A stretch of 39,778 nucleotides of DNA from CAZXWK01 sp964644675 (GCA_964644675.1 CAZXWK010000018.1:1-39778), one strand, 5' to 3'. Counted from the stretch's first letter, positions 22,828 through 34,021 are shown. The notes: generated from the letters alone by a model not told the origin. Made by a program: numbers and translations.

Positions 22828-24722
22828 GACTCGTCTCCGTCGACCACTTCGTAGTCCGCGTCGACCACGTTGTCGTCGGCGCCGCCCGCGGGCGCCTCGC
22901 CGGCCTCGGCCTGAGCGGCCTCACCCTGCGAGTACACGACCTGCGCGAGCTTGTAGCTGGCCTCCTGGAGCGCGTCGCTCTTCGCCTTGATCTCGTCGAC
23001 GTCGGTGCCCTCGATGGCCTTCTTGAGGGCCTCGATCGCAGCCTCGTTCTCGGACTTCACGTCGTCGGGCACCTTGTCGCCCAGGTCCTTGATGGTCTTC
23101 TCGGTCGCGTACACCAGCGAATCGGCGGTGTTGCGGACCTCGACCTCTTCCTTGCGCTTGCGGTCCTCGTCGGCGTGCTTGTCGGCGTCGGAGACCATGC
23201 GGTCGACCTCGGTGTCCGAGAGCGCGGTGGAGCCGGAGATCGTGATCTTCTGCTCCTGGCCGGTGCCCAGGTCCTTCGCCGAGACGTTGACGATGCCGTT
23301 CGCGTCGATGTCGAACGTGACCTCGATCTGCGGCACGCCACGTGGTGCGGCCGGGATGTTCATCAGGTGGAACTTGCCGAGCGTCTTGTTGTCGGCCGCC
23401 ATCTCGCGCTCGCCCTGGAGCACGTGGACCTCGACGCTGGTCTGGCCGTCAGCCGCGGTCGTGTAGACCTCGGTCTTGCGGGTCGGGATCGTGGTGTTGC
23501 GCTCGATCATCTTGGTCATGACGCCGCCCAGCGTCTCGACGCCCAGCGACAGCGGAGTCACGTCGAGGAGCAGGATGTCCTTGACCTCGCCGGCGAGCAC
23601 GCCGCCCTGGATGGCCGCACCCACCGCGACGACCTCGTCGGGGTTCACGCCCATGTGCGGGTCCTTGCCGGTCATCTTCTTGACGAGCTCCTGGACCGCC
23701 GGCATGCGGGTCGAGCCGCCGACGAGGATGACCTCGTCGATGTCGCCCATCTTGACGCCGGCGTCCTTCATGGCCGCCTCGACCGGCTTGCGGGTGCGCT
23801 CGAGCAGGTCGTCGGTGATCTTCTCGAACTCCGAGCGGGTCAGCGTGTAGTCGAGGTGCTTGGGACCCGAAGCGTCGGCCGTGATGAACGGCAGGTTGAC
23901 CTGGGTCTGCTGCGTGGTCGAGAGCTCCATCTTGGCGCGCTCGGCGGCCTCCTTGAGACGCTGGAGCGCCATCTTGTCGGCGCGCAGGTCGATGCCGTTG
24001 TCGTTCTTGAACTTGTCGGCGAGCCAGTCGATGACCTTCTGGTCCCAGTCGTCGCCGCCCAGGTGGTTGTCGCCGTTGGTCGACTTGACCTCGAAGACGC
24101 CCTCGCCGAGTTCCATGATCGAGACGTCGAAGGTACCGCCGCCCAGGTCGAAGACGAGGACCGTCTCGGACTCCGTGCCCTTGTCCAAGCCGTAGGCCAG
24201 AGCAGCCGCGGTCGGCTCGTTGATGATGCGCAGGACCTCGAGGCCGGCGATCTTCCCGGCGTCCTTGGTGGCCTGGCGCTGCATGTCGTTGAAGTACGCG
24301 GGCACCGTGATGACGGCCTGCGTGATCGTCTCGCCCAGGTACTTCTCGGCGTCGCTCTTGAGCTTCTGGAGGACCATCGCCGAGATCTCCTCGGGCGTGA
24401 ACGCCTTGCCCTCGACGTCGACTTCGACGCGGCCGTCCTTGCCCTTGACGACCTCGTAGGCGACCGTCTTCAGCTCCGAGCTCACTTCGCTGAACTTGCG
24501 GCCCATGAAGCGCTTGATGGACTTGATGGTGTTCTCGGGGTTGGTGACGGCCTGGTTCTTGGCCGCCTTGCCCACGACGCGCTCGCCGTCCTTGCGGAAC
24601 GCGACGACCGAAGGCGTGGTGCGATCGCCTTCGGCGTTGATGATGATGGTCGGCTCGCCGCCCTCGAGGACGGCCATGGCCGAGTTTGTGGTACCGAGAT
24701 CGATACCAAGGACCTTCGCCAT
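22824..24722 (-). CDS. dnaK: Chaperone DnaK (Hsp70)
   Basis: Predicted 632-residue Hsp70. It begins with the actin-fold phosphate loop GIDLGTTNSA, and has NEPTAAALAYGLDKG, FDLGGGTFDVSI and the adenosine-side GGSTRMPAVQ. The linker DILLLDVTPLSLG leads into the peptide-binding domain, then a helical lid and an acidic Gly/Ala-rich tail. The ATG at 24722 matches the conserved start of the family and has AAGGGG upstream; 13 extra in-frame residues upstream lack homology. First gene of the heat-shock operon, behind a strong promoter at 24834-24861; its stop overlaps the grpE start. Confidence 0.98.
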   Translation of the reverse strand: MAKVLGIDLGTTNSAMAVLEGGEPTIIINAEGDRTTPSVVAFRKDGERVVGKAAKNQAVTNPENTIKSIKRFMGRKFSEVSSELKTVAYEVVKGKDGRVEVDVEGKAFTPEEISAMVLQKLKSDAEKYLGETITQAVITVPAYFNDMQRQATKDAGKIAGLEVLRIINEPTAAALAYGLDKGTESETVLVFDLGGGTFDVSIMELGEGVFEVKSTNGDNHLGGDDWDQKVIDWLADKFKNDNGIDLRADKMALQRLKEAAERAKMELSTTQQTQVNLPFITADASGPKHLDYTLTRSEFEKITDDLLERTRKPVEAAMKDAGVKMGDIDEVILVGGSTRMPAVQELVKKMTGKDPHMGVNPDEVVAVGAAIQGGVLAGEVKDILLLDVTPLSLGVETLGGVMTKMIERNTTIPTRKTEVYTTAADGQTSVEVHVLQGEREMAADNKTLGKFHLMNIPAAPRGVPQIEVTFDIDANGIVNVSAKDLGTGQEQKITISGSTALSDTEVDRMVSDADKHADEDRKRKEEVEVRNTADSLVYATEKTIKDLGDKVPDDVKSENEAAIEALKKAIEGTDVDEIKAKSDALQEASYKLAQVVYSQGEAAQAEAGEAPAGGADDNVVDADYEVVDGDES

Positions 24723-24833
24723 TGTTCGAATCCCCTTTCGGTCTGTCGGGACGCGGGCCACAAGCGGCCCGTTCTCTACTGTGATGGGTCGCGTCCGCCG
24801 TCCGACGAACCGGAGCGGCCTCCGCGAGATGTG

Positions 24834-24861
24834 AGTCTATCATTGTCAGATTTGTTGTCAA
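24834..24861 (-). promoter_or_regulatory. Sigma-70-like promoter of the dnaK operon
   Basis: On the minus strand TTGACA (24861-24856) is followed after 16 bp by TAGACT (24839-24834). The -35 is a perfect consensus and the -10 keeps TA and the final T. The start codon lies about 105 nt downstream. A second TGACA in the spacer makes a short direct repeat. The rest of 24723-25097 is non-coding leader apart from the divergent ferredoxin promoter. Confidence 0.7.
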
Positions 24862-25012
24862 GCACGCTAGTACCTATACCCGCTTCGCGGCGCCCGGAAT
24901 CGCCGTCGACGCCACCCTCCGACGGACGGCACGAGGACGCGCGACGGACGGCCCGCCGAGAAGGGCGTACGGCACGCGCTGACCAGCAGGAAAGGCGTTC
25001 TCGGAAACAGGC

Positions 25013-25041
25013 TTTACAGCTGCGGGGACGGTCTGTATGGT
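25013..25041 (+). promoter_or_regulatory. Promoter of the ferredoxin gene
   Basis: TTTACA (25013-25018), a 17-bp spacer and TATGGT (25036-25041) form a good sigma-70-like promoter about 57 nt before the ferredoxin start. It is divergent from the dnaK promoter. Confidence 0.6.
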
Positions 25042-25097
25042 ACGCACCGAAACACGCGGCGCCGCTCGCTGCGACACCGAGACGATAAGGAGCTCGC

Positions 25098-25286
25098 ATG
25101 CCTCGCCCCATCATCAACGAAGACGACTGCTCGGCCTGTGGTATCTGCGTGGATGAGTGCCCCAACGGCGTGCTTGAGATCGTCGGAGACGCCGCCGAGC
25201 CCGTCCACGACGAGAACTGCGACGGCTGCGAGGCCTGCATGGAAGCGTGCCCGATGGGCGCGATCACGGAGATCGAGCAGGACTAG
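25098..25286 (+). CDS. 2[4Fe-4S] ferredoxin
   Basis: Predicted 62-residue low-potential electron carrier of the clostridial type. Two CxxCxxCxxxCP cluster motifs are present (CSACGICVDECP at about 11-22 and CDGCEACMEACP at about 41-52), and the protein is acidic, as expected. AAGGAGC lies 6-7 nt before the ATG. It is monocistronic, with its own promoter and a strong terminator. It may serve pyruvate or other oxoacid oxidoreductases or hydrogenases, none of which lies beside it. Confidence 0.95.
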   Translation: MPRPIINEDDCSACGICVDECPNGVLEIVGDAAEPVHDENCDGCEACMEACPMGAITEIEQD

Positions 25287-25313
25287 CGTTCGACTCGCAC
25301 AAGCGACTCGACC

Positions 25314-25335
25314 GGGGCGCCCTCAGGGGCGCCCC
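25314..25335. terminator. Terminator between convergent ferredoxin and UDG-like genes
   Basis: GGGGCGCCC and GGGCGCCCC form a perfect 9-bp stem with a TCAG loop, followed by TTCGCGTTT on the plus strand. It lies 28 bp after the ferredoxin stop and 30 bp beyond the stop of the convergent gene, so it may serve both. Confidence 0.75.
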
Positions 25336-25364
25336 TTCGCGTTTCCGGGGGACTGCCGGCGCGG

Positions 25365-25934
25365 CTAGTAGACCGGGCCGCGAGGCGTGGCGGCCTGGAG
25401 CTGGCGCCACACCCGTTGCTTGCGCGCGGCGTCCGCGAGCGATGCCTCGAGCCCGTCGCAGGCGACCAACCGTGTTCCCGCGACACGCACCGCCTCGCCG
25501 AACGCGGGCCGTTCCACGCCGAGCGCTTCGGCGCAGTCCTCGGCGGCCTCGGCGTCAAGCGCGATCACCAGCTCCGGATCGACCGCCGCGAGCTGCGCGC
25601 GTAGCCGCGCGACGCGGTCGGGACGCGAGAGTCCCGGCTCGGGACGCGAGAGCGTGTAGAAGGCGGTGGCGGGATCGTGTCCGAGCCGCTCGAGCGAAGC
25701 CAGGATCGCCTCGCCGTCGGCGCCGGACACCGCAGCGCCGCGCGAGGCCTCTGCGGGACCGGGAAGCCCCTTCACGATCGCGACCTCGGCGAGCAGTGCG
25801 CCACGCCACGCGACCGCGTCGGATCCCGGCGCGAGCCGGTCGGCGTCGGCGAGCTCGGCGGCCGCGCGCGCTTCGTGCAGCGAGCGGATGCGCTCGGCGC
25901 TCTCGGCGCCGGCCGTCTCGCCGCGTCCGGTCAC
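25365..25934 (-). CDS. Uracil-DNA glycosylase-like protein, apparently degenerate
   Basis: Predicted 189-residue protein resembling the family 4 UDG fold. VAIVKGLPGPAEASRG lines up with the vvGeaPGxxEdxxG motif, GADGEAIL with the second part, and a later PELVIALDAEAAE with the PkvivaLGxxA strand. Changes that would abolish normal activity are visible: the acidic residue of GEAPG is gone, the N-terminal Fe-S cysteines are absent, and the C-terminal HPS-type motif is replaced by ACDGLE. Start is the GTG at 25934, overlapping the epimerase stop (GTGA), rather than the ATG at 25958. It may have a non-catalytic or altered role; assignment rests on motif spacing only. Confidence 0.55.
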   Translation of the reverse strand: MTGRGETAGAESAERIRSLHEARAAAELADADRLAPGSDAVAWRGALLAEVAIVKGLPGPAEASRGAAVSGADGEAILASLERLGHDPATAFYTLSRPEPGLSRPDRVARLRAQLAAVDPELVIALDAEAAEDCAEALGVERPAFGEAVRVAGTRLVACDGLEASLADAARKQRVWRQLQAATPRGPVY

Positions 25935-26878
25935 TGCCGGCCCGCGAACCACCGCCACGTCATGGCGGCGCCTTGGTCGAGCGGCTGGCGGGCGGTCCAG
26001 CCGAAGACGCGCTCGGCCTTGCCGGGATTGAGCGAGCTGCGGTCGACGTCCCCGGTGCGCATCTCGGCGTACGTGACGTCACCCAGGTACCCCGACGCCT
26101 GCCGCAGCGCGAGCAGCAGCGTGTTCACCGAGGTCTCCGTACCCGTCGAGATGTTGTACGAGGCGCCGTTCTCCCCCGGCGAGGCGAGACGTCCCTCCGC
26201 GAACAACGCCGAGACGATCGCCGCGACCACGTCGCCCACGTAGATGAAGTCGCGCGTCTGCTCTCCGGTGCCGTAGATCAGCGGCGGCTGCTGGTCGTGC
26301 ATGCGCTGGCAGAAGATCGCGACGACGCCACCCTCACCCGCGCCGTCCTGGCGCGGGCCGTACACGTTGCTGAAGCGGAACGACGCGTGGTCGACATCGC
26401 TGTCGGCCAGCGCCTCGGCGAGCAGCGACTCGGCGGCAAGCTTGCTCTCGCCGTACGGGTTCGCGGGAGCCTTGGGCGCGCCCTCGTCGAGGGGCAGGTC
26501 CTCCGGTGCCGGCTCCCCGTAGACGGCCGCCGTCGACGCCGAGACGATACGCGTGGCGCCCGCGGCGCGCGCGGCCCGGGCGACCGCCGCGGTGCCGGTC
26601 GCGTTGACGGCGAAGTCGCGCTCGGGATCTCGCACGGACTCCGAGACGCTCGCCTGCGCCGCGAGGTGCACGACGGCCTCGGGGCCGAACTCGGCCACGA
26701 CCGACTCGAGCGACGGGTCGAGGATGTCGAGCGTGCGGAACCACGCGTGCGGGTGGATGTTCTCGGACTTGCCAGTCGACAGGTCGTCGATGATGCCGAC
26801 GGCGTGGCCGCCCGAGACGAGCGCGTACGCGAGGTTGCTGCCGATGAAGCCGGCGCCGCCGGTGATGAGGACCCGCAT
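25931..26878 (-). CDS. NAD-dependent epimerase/dehydratase (GalE-like extended SDR)
   Basis: Predicted 315-residue extended SDR. It has the Rossmann ITGGAGFIGSNLA loop, HLAAQASVSESVRDP, an STAAVYGEP strand and the catalytic Y-x3-K (NPYGESKLAAE), and FRFSNVYGPRQ. These are features of UDP-glucose/GlcNAc 4-epimerase-like enzymes. The ATG at 26878 has CTGGAGG 6 nt upstream; the longer open frame upstream runs into the lon gene and is non-coding. It is probably co-transcribed with the following UDG-like gene (GTGA overlap). It may provide a nucleotide sugar for the polysaccharide locus 5 kb away. Substrate not determinable. Confidence 0.88.
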   Translation of the reverse strand: MRVLITGGAGFIGSNLAYALVSGGHAVGIIDDLSTGKSENIHPHAWFRTLDILDPSLESVVAEFGPEAVVHLAAQASVSESVRDPERDFAVNATGTAAVARAARAAGATRIVSASTAAVYGEPAPEDLPLDEGAPKAPANPYGESKLAAESLLAEALADSDVDHASFRFSNVYGPRQDGAGEGGVVAIFCQRMHDQQPPLIYGTGEQTRDFIYVGDVVAAIVSALFAEGRLASPGENGASYNISTGTETSVNTLLLALRQASGYLGDVTYAEMRTGDVDRSSLNPGKAERVFGWTARQPLDQGAAMTWRWFAGRQ

Positions 26879-26948
26879 GCGGCCTCCAGTCAGAAGTCGT
26901 CGTGTGGGAACGGGTCGTTCGATGGTATCACTGCGGGTTCCGGGCCGA

Positions 26949-29330
<2,382 letters not shown>

Positions 29331-29449
29331 GCGCTGTCGAGTCCTTTCAGAGGCTTCGTGCGATACTCTACATGCCCGTTCTTCGCCTATAGGTTCACTC
29401 CCGCGAGCGCTCGCTGCCACGTGCGGCCCGGGAGTCCGGAGCAGATCAC

Positions 29450-31501
29450 ATGGCATTCGCCCGCACCACTTCCGGCCGCCGAGCGACGCTCGCAGCCGCA
29501 GCCGTCCTCGCGGCCCTCACGATCGTGGCAGCCGTGAAGGTCACGGCGAGCGCTGCGCCGGCGACCGTCACCAGGCCCTCGTCGCTCAGCGCCTCGCTCG
29601 AGTCCAGTGACACGGCGTACCCGCTCACGGGAACCTTCGGGTACACCGCTCACATTCGCCTCGACGACCCGGCATCCTACCTTCAGGTGCGCCTGCAGGT
29701 GCGCCGGCCGGACGGCGGACTCGTCTACCAGCGCACGCACGTGAGCAATGGCGTGGCCGCCGGCGAGTCCAGCTACACGTTCGGCAGGGAGCTCGAGGGC
29801 CTCGAACTCGAACCGGGAGTGTACCCCACCGTGCTGTCGGTCGATGCCGACATCGCCGGAAGCACCGAGTCCACCGAGGTGGCGTCGCAGTTACTCGTCT
29901 ACGGCACCAAGCAGGCGCCGCTGCCGATCGTGCTCGTCGCTCGCGTTCACGCCGAGCCGCTCTCGGACCCGCAGGGCCGCTTCGCCGTAGACCCAGCGCT
30001 TGTCACGCAGCGAGAGGACGTCGAGCGCATCGCGCAGCTCGTGCTCAGTGACCCGCTCACCCGCATCACGGTCGCCATACCGCCGGTCACGCTCGAGGAG
30101 TGGAAGCGGATCACCTCCGGCTACAACACCGTGGACGGACGAGCCGTCCCGCCGACCGATCCCACGCCCCTCGCCTACGCCGCGACGCTTACGACGCTCA
30201 CCGACGCCATCGGCACGGGGCGTCTCGAACTGGTGAGCCTGGGCTACTCGGATCCCGACCTGACGGCGCTGTCAGCGGAGGGTCTGGCCGACGACACCTC
30301 GGCCCAGTACGAGGCGGGCATCTCGGCGGTCTTCGCGAGCCTCGAGACGACCCCGTCGACGGGCACCGTCCCGGCGGGCGACTGCGTACCGTCGACCACG
30401 CTCCCCGCACTCGCCGAGAACGGCATCGGCTACGTGGTCACCGCCTCACCGTGCGCGCGGCTCGGCAAGAAGGCGGCGCCGACCGGGGCGTACTTCGTGG
30501 ACGGCACCCGCCTGACCGCGATCGTCACCGACGAGCCCTCGGGAGCGGGCCTGTCGTCGGGCGAGACCTCCGAGGCGCTGCACCGGTCGTTCAACCGCTA
30601 CATCTCGGCGGGCAAGAACCCGCAGCCCTTCGCCATCCGCATCGACGTGGGGCTCGCGCGGGGCAACACCACCGACACCGTCGCGGCCGCGGTCGGCGCG
30701 TTCGAGAGAGAGCCGTGGGCAAGGCTCGCACTGGGCCGCGACACGCTCGTGCCCGGCCGCGCGGCCGCGGTCAAGCTGGAGGCGGCGGCCGACCGATCCG
30801 AGGCACCGGCCGATTTCTGGTACACGGTGCGCAGCGCGCGCAAGTACGCGGCGGCGATGCTCGCGGCACTGGGCCCGGGCGATCCGGCGGCCGCTTCCGC
30901 GGACTCGAACTCGCTGCTCGCCGAGTCCTCGGCGTGGTCCGAGCCACTGGGGCAGTGGGGTTTCGCGGACCGAGGGCTCGAGTTCGCCAACGAGGCGCGC
31001 TCGGTATCGAGGGCGATCCTCGACAACGTGAGCATCAAGGCGATGCCGGTCACGCTGGCCGGCGCGAAGGGGCGCGTTCCCGTCACGATCACCAACGGCA
31101 CCAACCGCACGCTCTCCGTCGTGCTCCGGACGCGAACCAGCGGAGGCGTCGAGGTGGTCGGCGACGATGACGTTCCCACCGTCCTGCGCCCGCAGGAGAC
31201 CTTCGTCGAGATTCCCGTGGACATGAAGTCAGCGATCTCGGGCAAGCTCAGGGTCGAGGTGCTCGCGGGCGATCTGGCGATCGCGCACAGCACCGTCGAG
31301 GTGCACGCGTCCTATCTCGACCGGCTCGCCATCGTCGGTGGGATCGTGCTCGTTCTCGGCATCATGCTCGCTTTCATCATCACGCGCGTCCGCCGAGCAG
31401 ACCGCTCGGACGGCCCGTCGCACCGCCGCGGGAATGCCGACGGCGACGCGCCACGCTACACTGATGCGAGCACCACCACGGAAGACGAGAGCGAGTCGTA
31501 G
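29450..31501 (+). CDS. Large secreted one-TM protein, DUF6049-like
   Basis: Predicted 683-residue protein. A signal peptide or anchor lies at about residues 8-35, a large extracytoplasmic part follows, then a C-terminal TM helix (about 623-645) and a short charged cytoplasmic tail. The middle resembles the deacetylase-like barrel of the actinobacterial DUF6049 family: strands ITVAIPPVTLEEW, LVSLGYSDPDLTAL, and IGYVVTASPCARLG, followed by C-terminal beta-sandwich domains. In known actinobacteria such proteins lie beside murJ, which is not here. Function is unknown; a cell-envelope role is likely. It probably starts the operon that continues through thioredoxin. A GGAG lies about 10 nt before the ATG. 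Confidence 0.6.
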   Translation: MAFARTTSGRRATLAAAAVLAALTIVAAVKVTASAAPATVTRPSSLSASLESSDTAYPLTGTFGYTAHIRLDDPASYLQVRLQVRRPDGGLVYQRTHVSNGVAAGESSYTFGRELEGLELEPGVYPTVLSVDADIAGSTESTEVASQLLVYGTKQAPLPIVLVARVHAEPLSDPQGRFAVDPALVTQREDVERIAQLVLSDPLTRITVAIPPVTLEEWKRITSGYNTVDGRAVPPTDPTPLAYAATLTTLTDAIGTGRLELVSLGYSDPDLTALSAEGLADDTSAQYEAGISAVFASLETTPSTGTVPAGDCVPSTTLPALAENGIGYVVTASPCARLGKKAAPTGAYFVDGTRLTAIVTDEPSGAGLSSGETSEALHRSFNRYISAGKNPQPFAIRIDVGLARGNTTDTVAAAVGAFEREPWARLALGRDTLVPGRAAAVKLEAAADRSEAPADFWYTVRSARKYAAAMLAALGPGDPAAASADSNSLLAESSAWSEPLGQWGFADRGLEFANEARSVSRAILDNVSIKAMPVTLAGAKGRVPVTITNGTNRTLSVVLRTRTSGGVEVVGDDDVPTVLRPQETFVEIPVDMKSAISGKLRVEVLAGDLAIAHSTVEVHASYLDRLAIVGGIVLVLGIMLAFIITRVRRADRSDGPSHRRGNADGDAPRYTDASTTTEDESES

Positions 31502-31507
31502 CCCCAC

Positions 31508-31882
31508 ATGAAACGTGTCATCGGCGTCCTCATCCTCATAGGCATCCTCGCGGTCGTGCTGAACGACGGCGGCCGCTGGTTCAATGCGAAGTCCTCACTG
31601 CGCACGTCGACCAACGAACTGGCAAGCTGGGCGGCGAACTATGCGCGCAACCTGCCCCGCGATCAGGCCGCCGCCGAGCTCGTGAACCAGGCGAACGTGA
31701 AGCTGATCCGCGTCTCGCAGTACGGCCAGGACCAGAACGGCATCCAGATCTGGACCGAAGCCGACGTGCACGGCACGTGGGTGCTCGGCCCGTTGCTCGC
31801 GCTCAACCGCGGATTGCCGTTCGACCAGGCGACAGGTGCGGCGTTCGTCATCCGCGACCACGCGGTCGCGCAGTACCACTAG
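31508..31882 (+). CDS. Small membrane-anchored protein of unknown function
   Basis: Predicted 124-residue protein starting 6 nt after the previous stop. Residues 4-19 (VIGVLILIGILAVVLN) form one TM anchor, so the ~100-residue rest is extracytoplasmic. That rest contains a helical region and a beta segment (VKLIRVSQYGQD...IQIWTEADV). The anchor plus an Asn/Trp-rich start is reminiscent of TadE- or pilin-assembly-like small proteins, but no family is recognised. Tight spacing with the DUF6049-like gene suggests they act together at the envelope. Confidence 0.7.
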   Translation: MKRVIGVLILIGILAVVLNDGGRWFNAKSSLRTSTNELASWAANYARNLPRDQAAAELVNQANVKLIRVSQYGQDQNGIQIWTEADVHGTWVLGPLLALNRGLPFDQATGAAFVIRDHAVAQYH

Positions 31883-31904
31883 CGCCACCGGAACGTGATT
31901 CGAC

Positions 31905-31926
31905 CGCACGGCGGGGGGTCCGTGCG
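31905..31926. other. Hairpin between the small membrane gene and the PIN-TPR gene
   Basis: CGCACGG and CCGTGCG form a perfect 7-bp stem with a G-rich 8-nt loop, 18 nt before the start of the PIN-TPR gene. There is no T-run, so it may modulate translation or be a partial terminator. Confidence 0.3.
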
Positions 31927-31943
31927 TCACTGAGAGGGCTGTG

Positions 31944-33077
31944 ATGGACAAGATCGTCGTTCTCGACACCAACGTGCTGCTCGCCGATCCGAACGTGGTG
32001 CTGTCGTACCCGCGTGAGGAGGTCGTGATCCCGGAGACCGTCCTCGGCGAGCTCGACAAGCTCAAGACCGCCCGCGTCGACCCGGACCTGCGCTTCCGTG
32101 GTCGAGAAGTCAGCCGCATCCTGTTCGACCTCTCGGAAGAGGGCTCGCTGGTCGAGGGCGTCGACCTTCCCGACGGCGGCCGGCTCCGCGTGGTGCCGTT
32201 CGATGGCGCGCCGTCACTGCCTGAGGGTATGAGCACGCGCAACGCCGACGACCGGATCCTCGCGACCGCCTACCATGTCCACCGCGACGCCCCCGAGGGC
32301 ACCGAGGTCTCGCTCGTGACGAACGACCTCAACATGCTGCTCAAGGCCCAGACGATGGGCATCCCGGTGGAGCGGCACGACGGCGGCGTCGAAGCGAGCT
32401 TCGGACGGCGGTACGTGCTCAAGCCGCTGCAGCGCTACAAGGTGCCCATCGGGATCCTCGCGATCGCGCTCGCGGTGTTCGCGGCCGTCATAGTCATCGC
32501 GATCTACGCGCAGAGGACCACGTCGAAGGCTTCCTTGCCGCCGGAGTTCAAGTCGCTGCTCTCGACGCAACAGCAGTCGGCCCTCGACGCGCTCATCAGC
32601 CTGCAGGCCTCCCCCAACGAGCCCGAATCGCTGCTCAAGATGGCGAACTTCTACTTCGATGCGGCGAGCACGCTCCTGCAGACCGACCCGGTCAGCGCGC
32701 TGAACTACGGGCGTCAGGGAATCCGCTACTACCAGCGCTACCTCGACGTCTCGCCCAAGGACAACGACGCCCGAGCCGACTACGCCTCGCTGCTCTTCTA
32801 CACGGGGCAGACCGACCGGGCGATCCAGGAAGTCAGCACGGTTCTGGAAAGCGACGCGAACCACATCAACGCGAACTACAACCTGGGCATCTTCTACGGG
32901 CAGGGCCGCCGAGACTACCCGGCGGCTATCGCCCAGATGCAGAAGGTGATCGCGCTGACCAAAGACGATCCGCAGCAGCACGGCGTCTACCAGCAGGCAG
33001 TCGCGGTCCTCGAGCAACTCCAGGCCGCGGCAAAGGGATCATCGGCAGCGAGCGGGACGACAGGAGCACTGCAGTGA
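31944..33077 (+). CDS. PIN-domain nuclease fused to a TM helix and TPR repeats
   Basis: Predicted 377-residue membrane protein. Residues 1-150 are a PIN domain of the type found before PhoH: VVLDTNVLL with D8, PETVLGELDKLK with E36, NADDRILATA with D102/D103, and LVTNDLNMLLKA with D128. The full acidic set needed for metal-dependent RNA cleavage is present. A basic stretch (RRYVLKPLQRYK) leads into one TM helix (about 168-189). Residues 200-360 are at least three TPR-like helix pairs, ending in a Ser/Ala-rich tail. The positive-inside rule puts PIN in the cytosol and TPRs outside. Start: ATG at 31944 after GAGAGGG; a GTG lies directly before it. Its stop overlaps the trxB start (GTGA). No PhoH ATPase is attached. 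Exact role unknown. Confidence 0.82.
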   Translation: MDKIVVLDTNVLLADPNVVLSYPREEVVIPETVLGELDKLKTARVDPDLRFRGREVSRILFDLSEEGSLVEGVDLPDGGRLRVVPFDGAPSLPEGMSTRNADDRILATAYHVHRDAPEGTEVSLVTNDLNMLLKAQTMGIPVERHDGGVEASFGRRYVLKPLQRYKVPIGILAIALAVFAAVIVIAIYAQRTTSKASLPPEFKSLLSTQQQSALDALISLQASPNEPESLLKMANFYFDAASTLLQTDPVSALNYGRQGIRYYQRYLDVSPKDNDARADYASLLFYTGQTDRAIQEVSTVLESDANHINANYNLGIFYGQGRRDYPAAIAQMQKVIALTKDDPQQHGVYQQAVAVLEQLQAAAKGSSAASGTTGALQ

Positions 33078-34021
33078 GCACGGAGCACATCGAGATCGCG
33101 ATCATCGGCGGCGGACCCGCAGGCCTCGCCGCGGCCCTCTACGCCGCGCGCGGGCGGGCCAAGACCGTCGTCTTCGAGCGCGGGATCCCGGGTGGCCAGA
33201 TCGTCACAACCGACTGGGTCGAGAACTACCCCGGCTTCCCCGGTGGCATCTCCGGCGCCGAGCTTGGCGACCTCATGACCAAGCAGGCCGAGGAGCACGG
33301 GGCTATCCTTCGGAGCTTCGCCCCCGTCGAGAAGATCACGGTCGCCGACGACGGTCACTTCGACCTCGAGAGCGAGGGCGAGACCTTCCACGCGGACGTC
33401 GTGATCGTGGCGACCGGGGCGGTGCCGCGCAAGCTCGGCATCCCGGGTGAAGCCGAGTTCACCGGGCGCGGCGTCTCGTGGTGCGCGACGTGCGACGGCG
33501 CGCTCTTCAGGGACAAGGTCGTGGGCGTGATCGGCGGCGGGGACGCTGCGGTCGAGGAGGCCATGTTCCTCACCAAGTTCGCGTCGAAGGTCCACCTGAT
33601 CCACCGGCGCGACGAGTTCCGCGCGACCAAGTGCATCCAGGAGCGCTGCCGCGCCAATCCCAAGATCGAGGAGCACCTGTCTCGGGTCCCCGTCGAGATC
33701 GTCGGCGAAGATGGCAAGGTCGCCGCGATCCGGCTGGAGTCGACCAAGGGCGAGCCCGAAGAGCTCCTGCCGCTGGACGGCGTGTTCATCTTCGTCGGCG
33801 TGCACCCGGTCAGCGAGCTCATCCGTGAGCTCGTCGACACCAACGACGCGGGGTACGTGACGATCGATCACGACGGCCGAACCTCGATCCCGGGTCTCTT
33901 CGCCGCCGGCGACGTGACGGACTCCGAACTCAAGCAGGTCATCACCGCGGCTGCGAAGGGCGCCTCGGCGGCGTTCGAGGCCCTGCGGTATCTGGACGAG
34001 AACATGACGTGCGCCATCTAG
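33074..34021 (+). CDS. trxB: Thioredoxin reductase
   Basis: Predicted 315-residue flavoprotein that reduces thioredoxin using NAD(P)H. The FAD loop IIGGGPAGLAAALYAARG is at the N-terminus, the redox CATC at C137/C140, the pyridine-nucleotide loop GVIGGGDAAVEEA near 158, and the second FAD motif GLFAAGDVTD near 280. The nucleotide-phosphate region reads IHRRDEFRA, where HRR suggests NADPH use. Start is GTG overlapping the stop of the PIN-TPR gene, so translation is coupled. The thioredoxin gene follows 24 nt later. Confidence 0.96.
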   Translation: MSTEHIEIAIIGGGPAGLAAALYAARGRAKTVVFERGIPGGQIVTTDWVENYPGFPGGISGAELGDLMTKQAEEHGAILRSFAPVEKITVADDGHFDLESEGETFHADVVIVATGAVPRKLGIPGEAEFTGRGVSWCATCDGALFRDKVVGVIGGGDAAVEEAMFLTKFASKVHLIHRRDEFRATKCIQERCRANPKIEEHLSRVPVEIVGEDGKVAAIRLESTKGEPEELLPLDGVFIFVGVHPVSELIRELVDTNDAGYVTIDHDGRTSIPGLFAAGDVTDSELKQVITAAAKGASAAFEALRYLDENMTCAI

